DNA of 64,000 bases from Echiichthys vipera (Eukaryota; Chordata; Actinopteri; Perciformes; Trachinidae), in assembly GCA_963691815.1 (NCBI GenBank), contig OY829657.1, positions 15,756,712 through 15,820,711 of the forward strand. Reading direction: 5' to 3'. The position numbers and the translations under genes are program-made. Positions within the stretch are counted from its first letter, which is position 1; each line of letters begins with the position of its first letter. Positions 38,401 to 49,217 of this stretch are shown piece after piece. Below the pieces are notes generated by a model. The model was not told the DNA's origin and searched no databases. It saw nothing but the letters and a program-made list of their open reading frames with translations.

Positions 38401-39582
38401 TGTGTACCATGGTAGATATACAGTATCTCTGTTTACACTGCTGTCGTAATGAAAGGTTGGATGTCCAGTTTGTGTCTTTTAAATCTAGTTCTAGCAGAGT
38501 TCTAACCAGATAAACAAAATGCAGTTTCTTTCACTGGCAGTGTTGTGTAAAAAAGCGGACTGCCACACAAGCACATCAGTTTGCATCTATGCTCCATTTC
38601 GCCTATAGGAAAAAGCCGCAAAGTGGAAGAACCCTGACGGTCACATGGACGGACTAACAACCAATGGCGTGCTGGTAATGCACCCTAAGGGTGGCTTCAC
38701 AGAGGAGTCAAAGCCTGGTGTATGGAGAGAGATCTCTGTTTGTGGGGATGTTTACACACTAAGAGAGACCCGCTCAGCACAGACCCCAGGCAAACTGGTC
38801 AGTAGCTTCATACATACAGTATATGTTCACAGCACTGCGTCACTGTGACTTAAATGGAGCAGATACTGTATTAACTTGGATGTTTTTCAATTCACAAAAA
38901 GAATATGGTGATAATGGTTACCTGCATGATGTAAGCTTTCTTTCTTCCTTTTTTTGTTAACTATATGAAACTAAATGTGTATCTGCTACATCACCTTCTT
39001 CAGGTGGAGCATGAGAGTAATATACTGCAGGACGGCTCCCTGGTGGATCTATGTGGAGCCACTTTGCTGTGGCGTACTGCAGAAGGCCTCTTTCACACTC
39101 CCACCCAAAAACATCTTGAGGCTCTCAGGCAGGAGATCAACGCAGGGCGCCCCCAGTGCCCCGTGGGTCTCAACACGCTCGCCTTCCCGAGCATGCAACG
39201 GAGCCGCGCCCTCTCCTCTCTGGAGGACAAGCAGCCTTGGGTCTACTTGGCCTGCGGCCACGTGCACGGCTACCACAACTGGGGCCACCGTTCAGAGCAG
39301 GAGCCCAACACTCAGCGAGAGTGTCCCATGTGCCGGGTGGTCGGGCCCTACGTACCACTGTGGCTGGGCTGTGAGGCGGCCTTCTACGTGGACACAGGTG
39401 CACCCACTCACGCCTTTGTGCCATGTGGACACGTGTGTTCAGAGAAGTCAGTCAAGTACTGGGCGGAGATCCCCCTGCCCCATGGCACCCACGCCTTCCA
39501 TGCCGCCTGCCCCTTCTGTGCCACCCAGCTCAGCCTTATTCAAGGCTGTTCCAAGCTAATCTTCCAGGGCCCGGTGGACTGA
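28287..39582 (+). CDS. peli2: Pellino E3 ubiquitin ligase 2, complete (6 coding exons, 424 aa)
   Basis: Pellino proteins are cytoplasmic RING-like E3 ligases that bind phosphorylated IRAK kinases through a phosphothreonine-binding FHA domain and ubiquitinate them in Toll-like and IL-1 receptor signalling. Coding exons: 28287-28363, 34517-34646, 36984-37085, 38191-38388, 38609-38797, 39004-39582; all join in phase. The N-terminus (KYGELVVLGYNG, RKSRFALYRR), the FHA core (IGRSTESPIDFVVTDT) and AAGFDSSKNIFLG are nearly invariant in the family. The C-terminal CHC2CHC2 RING-like module is intact: C316, H318, C339, C342, C373, H375, C377, H398, C401, C404. Human PELI2 is 420 aa. The start has EEHCAPSK like human PELI2, and the ktn1/tmem260 neighbours support PELI2 over PELI1 or PELI3. 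A few extra residues lie in the variable linker near residues 297-308. Confidence 0.95.
29163..29395. mobile_element. Foldback/MITE-like element with internal 21-bp minisatellite
   Basis: The left arm 29163-29201 (AGTGTGA...GATCCTGAAAGTCATTATAATGA) is matched inverted by 29355-29395 (TCATTATGATTACTTACAGGATCC...TCACACT), about 40 nt with a few mismatches. Between the arms are roughly six copies of a 21-bp unit like 'ataatgagtttgtatctcaaa'. No transposase is present and no clear target-site duplication was found. Confidence 0.6.
29196..29323 (+). repeat. 21-bp minisatellite, about 6 copies
   Basis: Two alternating variants: unit type 1 'gagtttgtatctcaaaataat' and type 2 'gacttagtatctcaaaataat'. 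The 21-nt period keeps reading frames open on both strands, which creates apparent ORFs with a 7-residue repeat (NNEFVSQ/NNDLVSQ); these are by-products. Confidence 0.85.
29411..29441 (+). repeat. AC dinucleotide microsatellite (15 copies)
   Basis: Uninterrupted (AC)15 in peli2 intron 1, preceded by a shorter ACACACA run. It lies just outside the foldback element. Confidence 0.95.
32843..33070. repeat. Possible degenerate teleost MITE
   Basis: Starts with 'gggcctcattcaagaa' and contains several 'ttcttac/aagaaaa' strings on both orientations, like a common fish MITE whose ends read 'gggcctcattca'. No matching right end was found, so the call is weak. Confidence 0.3.
33150..33370 (+). repeat. 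Dispersed teleost repeat copy
   Basis: Contains 'gcgcctttctagtcttctga', 'ctcaaggcgctttcacac', repeated 'cattcacacagacattcaca', 'tgcccatggacacttcgtca' and 'gagccggggatcgaac'. I recognise this string of motifs as a high-copy fish repeat; family not assigned. Confidence 0.6.
34647..36983 (+). other. peli2: peli2 intron 2 (2.3 kb)
   Basis: Intron between the second and third coding exons. It has a run of 14 C at 35893-35906 and otherwise unremarkable sequence; no ORF or RNA gene is supported. Confidence 0.65.
37086..38190 (+). other. peli2: peli2 intron 3 (1.1 kb)
   Basis: Carries a degenerate hAT-like MITE at 37153-37435. The remainder is AT-rich intronic sequence with no gene. Confidence 0.65.
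37153..37435 (+). mobile_element. Degenerate hAT-like MITE ('agggctgcaact' family)
   Basis: Begins AGGGCTGCAACTAACAATTA, then 'tcccagagccca', 'atgttttcaaatagcttgtt', 'cagtccca', 'tatttgagaagct', and ends 'tgattgactaatggttt'. These motifs in this order belong to a very abundant short non-autonomous element of fish genomes with 'agggctgcaac' ends. The copy is diverged; no target-site duplication is evident. Confidence 0.7.
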
Positions 39583-42536
39583 GCTGAAGGGTCCTGCTCC
39601 TGCAGAGATTAGACAGGAATGCCAACATGCTGTGAAACCGTTCAGATTATTTTATGCTTTCTTTTATTCATGTAAACCAGCTGCGGAAAAGAGTAAGTCT
39701 TCTCGAGTTCTGGTCATATGCTGTGGATCCTGCACAGAAAGAGAGCCATTACAGATTGTTCAGGGCCTCTTGTGGCTATTTGGATGGCCACCGTGGGACA
39801 AAGAGGCATGGAGCACACTGGACCTCAGGTGCCTTGCTCCTCCAGGATGAAATACTGTTGCAGCTCTCCTGCAAACCAACCATTTTAAACAAGGCTGTTT
39901 TTAAACTATAGTGACTGCTGGTTTTCCATCAGAGAGCTGTAGAATTAAGTTTGTAGAAAGAATTAATTGATATTACTAATGAATCAGACTGAACCAGATA
40001 ACAATGCATTGGGTCTGTTGGGAAGGAAAAGGGGGGAGGGGTTATAGTTCAATTCCTGGTGGGTCTGAGAGAAACTTTTTACAGAGCCAGACAGCTGGAC
40101 TGTTGGCTGGGAGAAAACCAGGAGAAACTTGGAGTGTAATGTCTATCTAGTTTAGTGCACCGATAATGGCATCTAGATCATGTAGCTCTCCAGATTTTAG
40201 CTTCCATTTGCTGAACAAACTTTGATGGGGGGGACTTTTTTGTGTACAGCGATATAATCCAGTGCCTCAAATCCCATTAAATGGTGGGAATATTTTTAAT
40301 AAATGAGAAAAGATATTTTGTTGAAGGCAAAGGGAGAGATAGTTTTGCATACATAAGACATGGAAATGGCAGCCCACGTGGATTCTTCAACACATTTTTA
40401 TCTGACAGAAGAGGTATTTTACTACACTGAGGCCCTTGTACTGTTTTGTAATGCAAATGTTAATATATTTTTCTCCTGCATAAATAATGTGAGAATGTTT
40501 GAGTGTGCATGCATGTGCGATTGTGTGTGTGCGTGTGTGGGTTGGACTGTGTGGGTGCCCTTGGGCTCTGTTTAAATCGCCCTGCATCATTTCACCCCAA
40601 TCCCCTTTCTATGATCTCGCCCACCACCCAAAACACTACCAGAGAGAACAGGAATTAAACCAACCTTGCACGGTTTAGACGATGAATGTACTGAAATACA
40701 TTGACTCTCCTCACTGGTGGCGCTTCAATTATACAACTTGCTTTCTCTACGGCTGTGCTGTTAAAGGTATATGAAAGGCCTGTTTGCAGTGAAGGACAAC
40801 TTTGGAACCTGCTTGCTAGCTAGCTGTGACCATGTCCCACACACGTACTGTATTCAGTCTGCACTGTTGTTAGCTTTATCCCATGCTGGGTCTGATCCAA
40901 TGATTAGTACGCTGTCAAACCTGGGCACAGTCTCATCAGCATCCAGAGATTATACCAAATATAAGGAGGAGCTGTTTTTTTCTCTCTCCACATGCAAGAT
41001 GTAACAACCACTCTCTCCGATTCCAAAGTGTTTCTCTAAACAATCCTAAACCCAAACTGCTGCTATGGTGGAATTTTGACAGCTCTGGATTACAGTCGAG
41101 GCTGTTCAGTTGCTCGGGACCAGCTCCGTGGGAATAATGATATTATCTCACACCATGCCAAATTTGGTAAGTTCTATTGTGTGTGGATGAGTCATGAGTT
41201 GTCCAAAACGAAGTAGCAGATTAATCAAAACTAAAGAATCTGGGACAAATGTGTGCATTCTTATGTGATGTTAGCTCACCAGACTATGCCTGTATGTAGG
41301 GTGTAGTTAAAGGCATTTCTGCCTCCAGTTTATCAGACAATATTGAGCATTAAAATCATGAGATATTGAGGGTACTGTTTTGTTATAGTATTCAAATTTT
41401 CTTCAGGTTGCATTATGATGAATACAATTCATTGGTGTCATTGATGGGCAGAAGCCATCTTGATTAAGGGCTCCCTTGACTTCACAAAAAAGGATCTCAA
41501 TAGCAGTGGTGGACTGCTGGAGTATCTTTTTATACCAAGCATTCTTAAAAGTATCTACATTATGCTTCACTCATGCCACGGAGCATTTCTGAAACACTCG
41601 ATTCCTTCAGATTTTATGTAACTGCCGAGCAGGGTCAAGTACCAGGCCGCATATTGTACAGTAGCATTCCTCTCCAACACTTTCAGCTCAAACACTGTGC
41701 CCATTGCTTAAGACCGTGTTCTGTAACAGCTGCAGAGTAGCTGCCTCAAACATTCCTCCTTGGTAAACATGGGTGGGGCCCTCAGTTCACCCAAGGGCTT
41801 GTTCTATGATTTTGTCTCCAACAGGAACAGTGTACACAAGCCATAGAACGCACTGATGCTCCCGATGCCTCCTTTGCAAAGAATAAAATATTTTTTAAAA
41901 ATAACTTGAGGGTTGGTTGTCTCTGATTTAAGGCCTCCTTAATTGTTGAGGTATGGTTGTGATACTGATTCAGTGGTTTGAAAAGGTATGTGCGGCCACT
42001 TTTGCGTAGCCACTGCTTTTGAACTCCAGATGTCTCAGCTGTGTACACACAACATTGCAGTAATGTTTAATCACAGTTACACATGTGTTTCATCATTCCT
42101 CAGTGTGAGCATTTCCCTGCTATCGTGGTTTGCCAAAATGGCTCATTATTTTGACTGCTCTATCAAACATGGTATTTTTTAAGATAAGGGACCCATTTTT
42201 CTTGAAGTCTATTTAATCCACATTTCATGTTATATCTTATCACCCTCATCTTAATATTCACCATAGAAAATGACTGCACAAGTAACACTCCCTGGTGTTT
42301 AGTGCTTGAGTGTAGTGTCCCAATGAAGCCACAAGAGGACACTGTTTCCTCAACAATAGAGGTTGTTCACCAAACCACTGAGCCTGCAGCATTCAAAAGC
42401 CGAAAACACAGAGCAAAAAAAAGAAAGTTTGATGTTTATTATGAAAAAGACTCAGTAAAAGTACATTACAAATATATCTGAAATTGAATTGACTACATTT
42501 GCATGCCCATAGATGAATAAAATCCTCCCTATGTAG
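39583..42536 (+). other. peli2: peli2 3' UTR and downstream flank
   Basis: No gene follows the stop codon. Candidate AATAAA signals are at 40298-40303, 41882-41887 and 42516-42521. Which one is used cannot be told from sequence; mammalian Pellino genes usually have long 3' UTRs. Confidence 0.5.
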
Positions 42537-45500
42537 GCTATAGTTGGACATTTACTGATTAATCTTTACCATTCCATGTTTTTGCTTTTGTTTGTTTTTA
42601 CAAATTAATTATACTGTTCTTAGACTTGTTCCAGATTTAAATCCTGGCAACATACATCAGACATGGCAATGTATGCAATTTTTTTTGGCTTTTATTTTTA
42701 TGTACATGCAAAATATTGTATGATGATGATGACATTTTCCATCATTCGCATGTGACTTCATCTCTATAATAAGGACACATGAAAGGGATTTAAATACATA
42801 ACATCCCAGTTAGGCGTTTGGAGAGGAATGGAGCTGTGGGATGCCATGCTTCCTAATTAACATTTCTGCAGTAGATGTGAGATGGGTTCATATGTCTGCA
42901 CACTCGCCTGTTTTTCTGAATGACAGAAGAGACACTGAAGGTGACAGCATGCTAATTCTGAGATCACTCGGTGGCTCCCCTGCCTTAAGCAGGGCAGGGT
43001 TATGCAAATAAAGTGAAATGGTACAATTTTTTTTTTTTTCTTGAACCAGCTTCCTGGATGAGAAAGTAAGGTTCATATGCTATAATGACGCTCGTCTCTG
43101 TAATGGATTGACACAAACCACAGTACTTCTATAATCACCTTTTTAAAACTAATTAACTTCTAACATATTTCACAGCGACACAACTCATCATATTTTTCAG
43201 CTGGATCATAATTGTACTAAAAAATCCTCTTTGAATAAGTAACACACTCACACACACATGTGCAAACGCACACACAGTTATTAGTACCTAGCCTGACAAT
43301 TTGCTTATGGAATAAGTGAAGTGCTGAAAGAAATGTCAATAAATACGTATTGCATTTCCATAAAGTTGGGGAACTCACAAGAGACAGATTTATTTATTTT
43401 TAAAGCAGGAAAGGCGAGATACCCTGACTTTTACCTGCTAATGAATGGGTACACTGCTAACACACTGAATCCTACGTTCCCCATTATGCAACTCAATAGC
43501 GTCTTTCATTAGACAAGGCTTTAAAATATTGTAGCTCTTTTCCAGTCCAGTTATCCCAATACTGCTGTTTTCAATTTCAGACTCCAGTCTGCTCTGCGTC
43601 AAGACATTTCTGTCAAACTAAAATTATTTCAATAGCAGGATGTGAAATAGTGATAATTTTCTTGTATCATGAAAAATGGAGATTTTCACCTGACAACATT
43701 CAGCAATATGTAGGCTGGACTATAATATGCAACAGCTGTCTGTCATCCAGCTGTCACATAGAGGAAACCTTGAACTAGCTGTTCTAAAGGCTTCAGCCTA
43801 GTTTCTATGGTTTTCTTTGCACCAAGACCAAATGGGAAATGCCACAGGTGGCTGTGGGCTGTGCGCCAAGTTATCAGCAGGACACCTTAGCTGGCAAGTT
43901 GAAGGCTATGATATTTACCTCAATTACACAGCATGCAACTGAAGCAAATGATATGCAGATCATCATCTGTAAATAAGAGATAGTGCTCTTACCCTCACCT
44001 AAATTAAGTAACAACCCTCAGAAGCAAACACAAGGCACATTTGGCTCCCATGGTTTTTAATATATTAAACTTGGCTGTCCTTTATTTTTCATCTCCTCTG
44101 CAAATTGGACTGCCATGGCATGGTGGCACATATTTGACGGTGTTGTTTATTCCTCACTATTTCTCTCTTGTGTGGTCTGACACTATTTGTTTTTTCCCAA
44201 CACTACACTGATATTTTGCTGTAAATTGGGTCCACCTTTCTTTATCAATGCTCAAGGTCAAACACCTCACATGACTCTCACTTTGGATTCATGCAATTTG
44301 ATCTTGTCAAACAAAAGCATCCCTTTTTTCCCCTTGTATTTTTGCCCTCAGCGATTTTTGAGGCACTAACATTACACAATTCAAGCTGTATGCAGTGCAG
44401 TTTGAAGAGGATTATGATGATATCAGGCCTATTTACTATTTCATGTGGCTCTTGATGATACTTTGTACTCAGCCTACTCAGCTTATTACTTTCTCAATGA
44501 ATAACAAATGAGTTGTCAAATAAAAGGCAAATAAACACAGGCTAAAGAGAAGCTGGTACAAATATTTTATTAGAACATATGAGGGTGAAATAGGTTTGGA
44601 AAATCAAGCATTAAATTCAAGCATTACCTCTTTGAGCCTCTGATGCCCTCTCCCTCTCATCTGCTCTTATAGAGGCATGTGGCGTCTTGCCTACTCATCC
44701 AAACAAGGGGACAAATGACTTTAATTATGGAGTAATTGCAGAGTCTTGTGTTAATTAAATCTTTATCAGTTCAAGTAAGTGGATTTCTCCCACATGGAAA
44801 CCATGCAGAGACGTGCTGTCTTGCTCTTCCCCCCTCCTGCTCTGTCTAAATTTTCTACCAGTACCACAGTCTGAGATCATCTTTTATTTCCATTCTCACC
44901 CAACTCTCCCTCCCTCTCTCTCTGTCTCTCTCTCTCTCTCTCTCTCAACCCTAGGTCTCACACTGAAATGATTGGGATTAGCATCATTTGGGGAAGGGGG
45001 TTGTTTAAGCAACTCTGTCAGTAGCCAGCTGTTTCTTAAAAAAAAACATAACAAACATGATTGCACCGGCGTGAGGCGGTGTCCTCCGCTGGAAAATGAG
45101 ATACTAGATTTATCTTAGGTTCCTGGTGTTTGACAAAATTGAATCCTCTCATTTTAATTGCTCTCGACTAGGTGTGCTGCTCCAGGCGACGGGAACAGCA
45201 GCTCTGTATGTTGTCCCTTGTTCTCTTCAGACTATTATATTCCATTGTGCAAAATGCAGATTATGATTTGCTTTATCCTTGTCATCTATCTTATTTAGGA
45301 TCATTTAGGTAGCCACATGTTACAAAGGAACAGCAGTCCGCCCTGTTATTATGTGTGTTTGAGTCCCCTGCTTCTTGTAATGAGAACAGGATCACAGAGG
45401 AGAATTAATCTCTCTGAAGACTTATTCGCTGGTTCAAGGCCTCACTGCAGTTTAGAGAAAATGTAGGAAAACTGACTTGTTTTGTTGATTTTCAGCGGGG

Positions 45501-48500
45501 TCCAGCATATGATACAAGATTTGGAATATTAATACAAACACTTGTCATGTGTCTTGCAGCTTTCACTTGACAGTTTTGCTCAGAATAATGCTCCATGGTT
45601 TTCTGAGTAAAAGGAGAGGGTGACAATGTTGCATGATAGGCTGTGGTGGGTCTCCAGAGTGACTTGACTCACTGTATACCATATTATATTGTGCCTAAAA
45701 TGTGTTGTGTGTTGTTAAATAGCCTTTTGTTAATAGATGAACGAACGGAAATAGCGCATTGTTTGATCTTTTAACTTCTACAGTATGTGAATTTGGGCTT
45801 GTGGACACTCAGTGAGCTACTGTTTAACAGTGAAAATGTTTATGAGACGACGAATGGGTGTAATATGGCTGTGAAGCAGATTCAAAAGGGCTTAACTGGA
45901 TTACAACTCATTTCAAGGATGCTTAAGGTAAGATTAAAACAGATATGTGGTAAGTGAGGAAAATACAAAATCAAATAGATTGAATTTCACTCACTGCTCC
46001 CATAAGCCACTTGCTCATGCATGGCTATCCTGTGTGTTGTTGTAGGGCACTGAGTTAAAAAAAAAATCAGATGCCTTTCTATGCGAGACAATATGTAGAT
46101 TGTTAGTGTAAAAAACGATTCAGCAAAGGGAGCATACGCACTTTTCAAACAACAGTTTTGCTCTGTTGGACCGTCACAATTCACCATTAATGCCCTTTCT
46201 TATCTCATGCTACAAATCCCTAGAGCTGGAACATTAGAAGTCTCTAATCACACACACTGGCACACATTGAGTGTGTGTACATGCACTCTCGCACCACTCT
46301 CTCTCACACACACACAAAATCACACACCTCGCATAGAAAAGATAATGAATTTAATACCACTGCTATTACAGTCAACTAATGTTTGTTAATAGCCTGGTGC
46401 CATATGGAACGAGGGCATCAACCATGTGGGTAATTCCTCTTTTTGGACAAACTGTCAATAAAAAAAGGCCTTGCATTTTGTGGATGCATGTGGAGAAGGG
46501 GGAGGCAGGAGCATGTGCTTAATCCAGCAGACTCTCTAATGATTCCTCTGTGCCTCAAATGGGAGCTACAGGCCTCTGTGAATATACTCGCAGCTATGTT
46601 TTATCTTCCCTATCAGAGCTGAAATATGTGTTCATATTAACAGTGAGCATTTAGTGCATAATGCTGTTCAGTTTGGTGTTGGTGGTGATGGGGGGCATGA
46701 TAGAAGTGGTGGTTTTAGAGAGAAAACTTTATGACGTTTTGATTACCCTGCCCCCCACCCCCACCCCCAACTCCCCCTCCATCACAACCTCCCCAAAATT
46801 CACTCCATCTCTTCCCCCGTATCCCTCTGGCAGCACTGCAGCCCTGCGGATAACCAAGCGTGGATTAGCAGTGACATCACACTGAAGAGATGGCTGAGCC
46901 CGAGTGTGAGGAAGGGTGAGTACTTGGGTGCGTGTGTGTGTCAGATGGGGTGTGAGCCTTATGTGTGTGTTCAAGACTGATTAGACGATGAGGGTGGTGG
47001 TGAGAGGGAAGCGAGGATTAGAGAGCCATCTGAGAGTTGGCTAGGTGCTGACACCACTCCACCTCACCAAGGGCTCAATTTACTGAGGGATCAGACTCAT
47101 TTATGGTGGGCTGGGATTATTATCAGTTCAATAGGGCAATTTCCTTATAACAGTCACCCTTTGACCTGTGAAATATGGACACTTGTGAGACATTTATAGG
47201 TACATGTATCTTGTTTCAGTTATAATCTACTGCTTTCCTGCAACAATTTACTGTGTATTAGCAGCAGGTAAAGTAACAACTCTGGTACTATAGCGTTTAA
47301 ATGAAGTAGTATTAGTATTAGTCTTACTACAAGGTCTAAATTGAATGCTTCAGAGGGCAATCAAAGTGTCTGTGTGCTGGCAGTGTACCACAAAAAAATA
47401 ATTTTCTTTCTTTTTTAGGAAAGGCTCATCACAATAAACCATCTATTAGGAATTTCAGACAAATCCATCCATCATACTTCCACTCCCCGGAGTTTAAAGA
47501 GGCCTACAGTGACTGACAGATGAGACAGGAAGCTATGTTTGATTTTAGGTTTACCTGGAATGTCAACACTCTTGAGCTGGCCCTTTGTATTGAACCCCTT
47601 GTGTTACATTGAGCATCACTCACCTGATTCGTTGACAGCACCACAGTCCACTGATAAAAAAACAACAGGTATCGGCTGCATCTAAGACAACAGAACATTA
47701 CAGAATGTGAGGGAAGTGAGAACTGTGCAGGCTGTGCCATTGAGTCAGGGTTGAGATTTGTTGTACTATAAACAAAGACTCCAAACTGCTTTCACAATCC
47801 AGTTTGTACGGTAGATATGAAGAATGTATGAACAATTACATTAACTTCATAGTCAAGACTGGAGGTTCATGTTTAACCTTAGAAACAGTTCCTGGCAAAA
47901 CAATCTCACCACAAGGTCCATTCAACTACTTGATTATTAAAAGATGGCTGTTAAAATGTCCATACCTCTGTAGACATTAAGTACCGGTACTTGTGGTTCA
48001 TAAAATAATTCATTCTTGACCTTGGAGAAAAAAAAAGGTACATCATTATTTGTCTGTAGATAGATTGTATAATCTACCACACATTCAAATTATAGGCTTA
48101 CTTGAAAAACCTTAGAAATACAGTGTATACGGATTTGGATAAAGTAACACACATGGAACAAATAAATTTTTTATCGTTGTTATTTTCAGATGACTTTATA
48201 CAGAAGTAGCAGCCGCTGTGCTTGTGTGTCGACTGTACGTGCAGACACTCACCCAGTCATAAAAACAGAGGTATCAGCTCTTTATTATTAGCCTCTGAGT
48301 CAGTGAACGAGAAAGTAAAGTCGTTAGATTTTCAAAGGCAACATGTCCGGAAAAAAAATACAACATTTTGTCTTTTTATAAAAAATATATATTTATTCAT
48401 TTTTTACACTATATTTGCAAATTCTTTACAAACGTCATGTAACACAAACAATTATGGAACCCTTTTGGCATCATAGCCTATTTAAAACAAACAAAAAAAA

Positions 48501-48900
48501 CAGTATTTTTTCCTTTCCATGAACTAAACAATCTTATATTTTGGTTAAATACCATAAGTAAACTTAAGAACAGAGAGTACTTGAATACACAACTAGGAAA
48601 AAAAGGAGTAGAAAATAAAACCATACATATAGCGTGAATAAATAAATACTAAATTAAATTGAAAGGTAAGCTATATTATCACATTTCCTTCAAAAAAATT
48701 TGTAGTACAGTATATCAACTGTATTTATACTTTCCTTATTATTAATAATTTTTCAAAATGATTCCGGAGTTCAATTTTGAAAGGATAAACAGTTGGCCGA
48801 GATTTTGAAAATTTAGCTTCATGGATGTGAAATTTTCAGATCATTTTGTCTTCAATGAACAGAAATAGTTATTTATTCCGTAACATCATAAAATCACAAC
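42537..48900. other. peli2-tmem260 intergenic region (about 6.4 kb)
   Basis: No gene is supported on either strand. A CT-rich microsatellite lies at 44904-44946. Stretches around 43700-43960 and 44580-45450 look unique, low in repeats and rich in TAAT/ATTA cores, so they are candidates for conserved non-coding elements, but conservation cannot be judged from one sequence. 48340-48700 is very AT-rich. Confidence 0.5.
44904..44946 (+). repeat. CT-rich microsatellite
   Basis: Interrupted (CT)n tract ending in an uninterrupted run of CT dinucleotides at 44925-44946. Confidence 0.9.
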
Positions 48901-48927
48901 AATTTCAACTGCTGTAACTTTAAAGAA

Positions 48928-49217
48928 TGGCGCGGCACGGTACTCTCGCGAGGTTACGTCGTCGGCGTGCATTAGGTTGCTTTCTTCCCGGGAACAGAAA
49001 CGCTCAAATTAAACCTGCTCAAATACAGCCGCTAAGTTAAGTCCCTACTTTGTCTCATACTGCCTTTACTTCAGCTGTTCACTTACATCGGGTGTCAGGT
49101 AACTGGTGGCTTATTTACAGTCCTCAGCGTCCGAAATGGATGGATGCTAACGTCAGCTAGCTCGCTAGTTAGTCGACATTAGCAGTTGTTTAAAAACTAT
49201 CGACATTTATCCGGAAA
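48928..49217 (+). promoter_or_regulatory. tmem260: tmem260 promoter and 5' UTR, with TCTCGCGAG box
   Basis: A sharp change from AT-rich to CpG-containing sequence occurs at about 48928. TCTCGCGAG at 48944-48952 matches nine of ten bases of the TCTCGCGAGA promoter element, which is known to drive TATA-less housekeeping promoters. No TATA box is seen. The ATG follows about 265 nt downstream. The transcription start is not determined. Confidence 0.6.
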
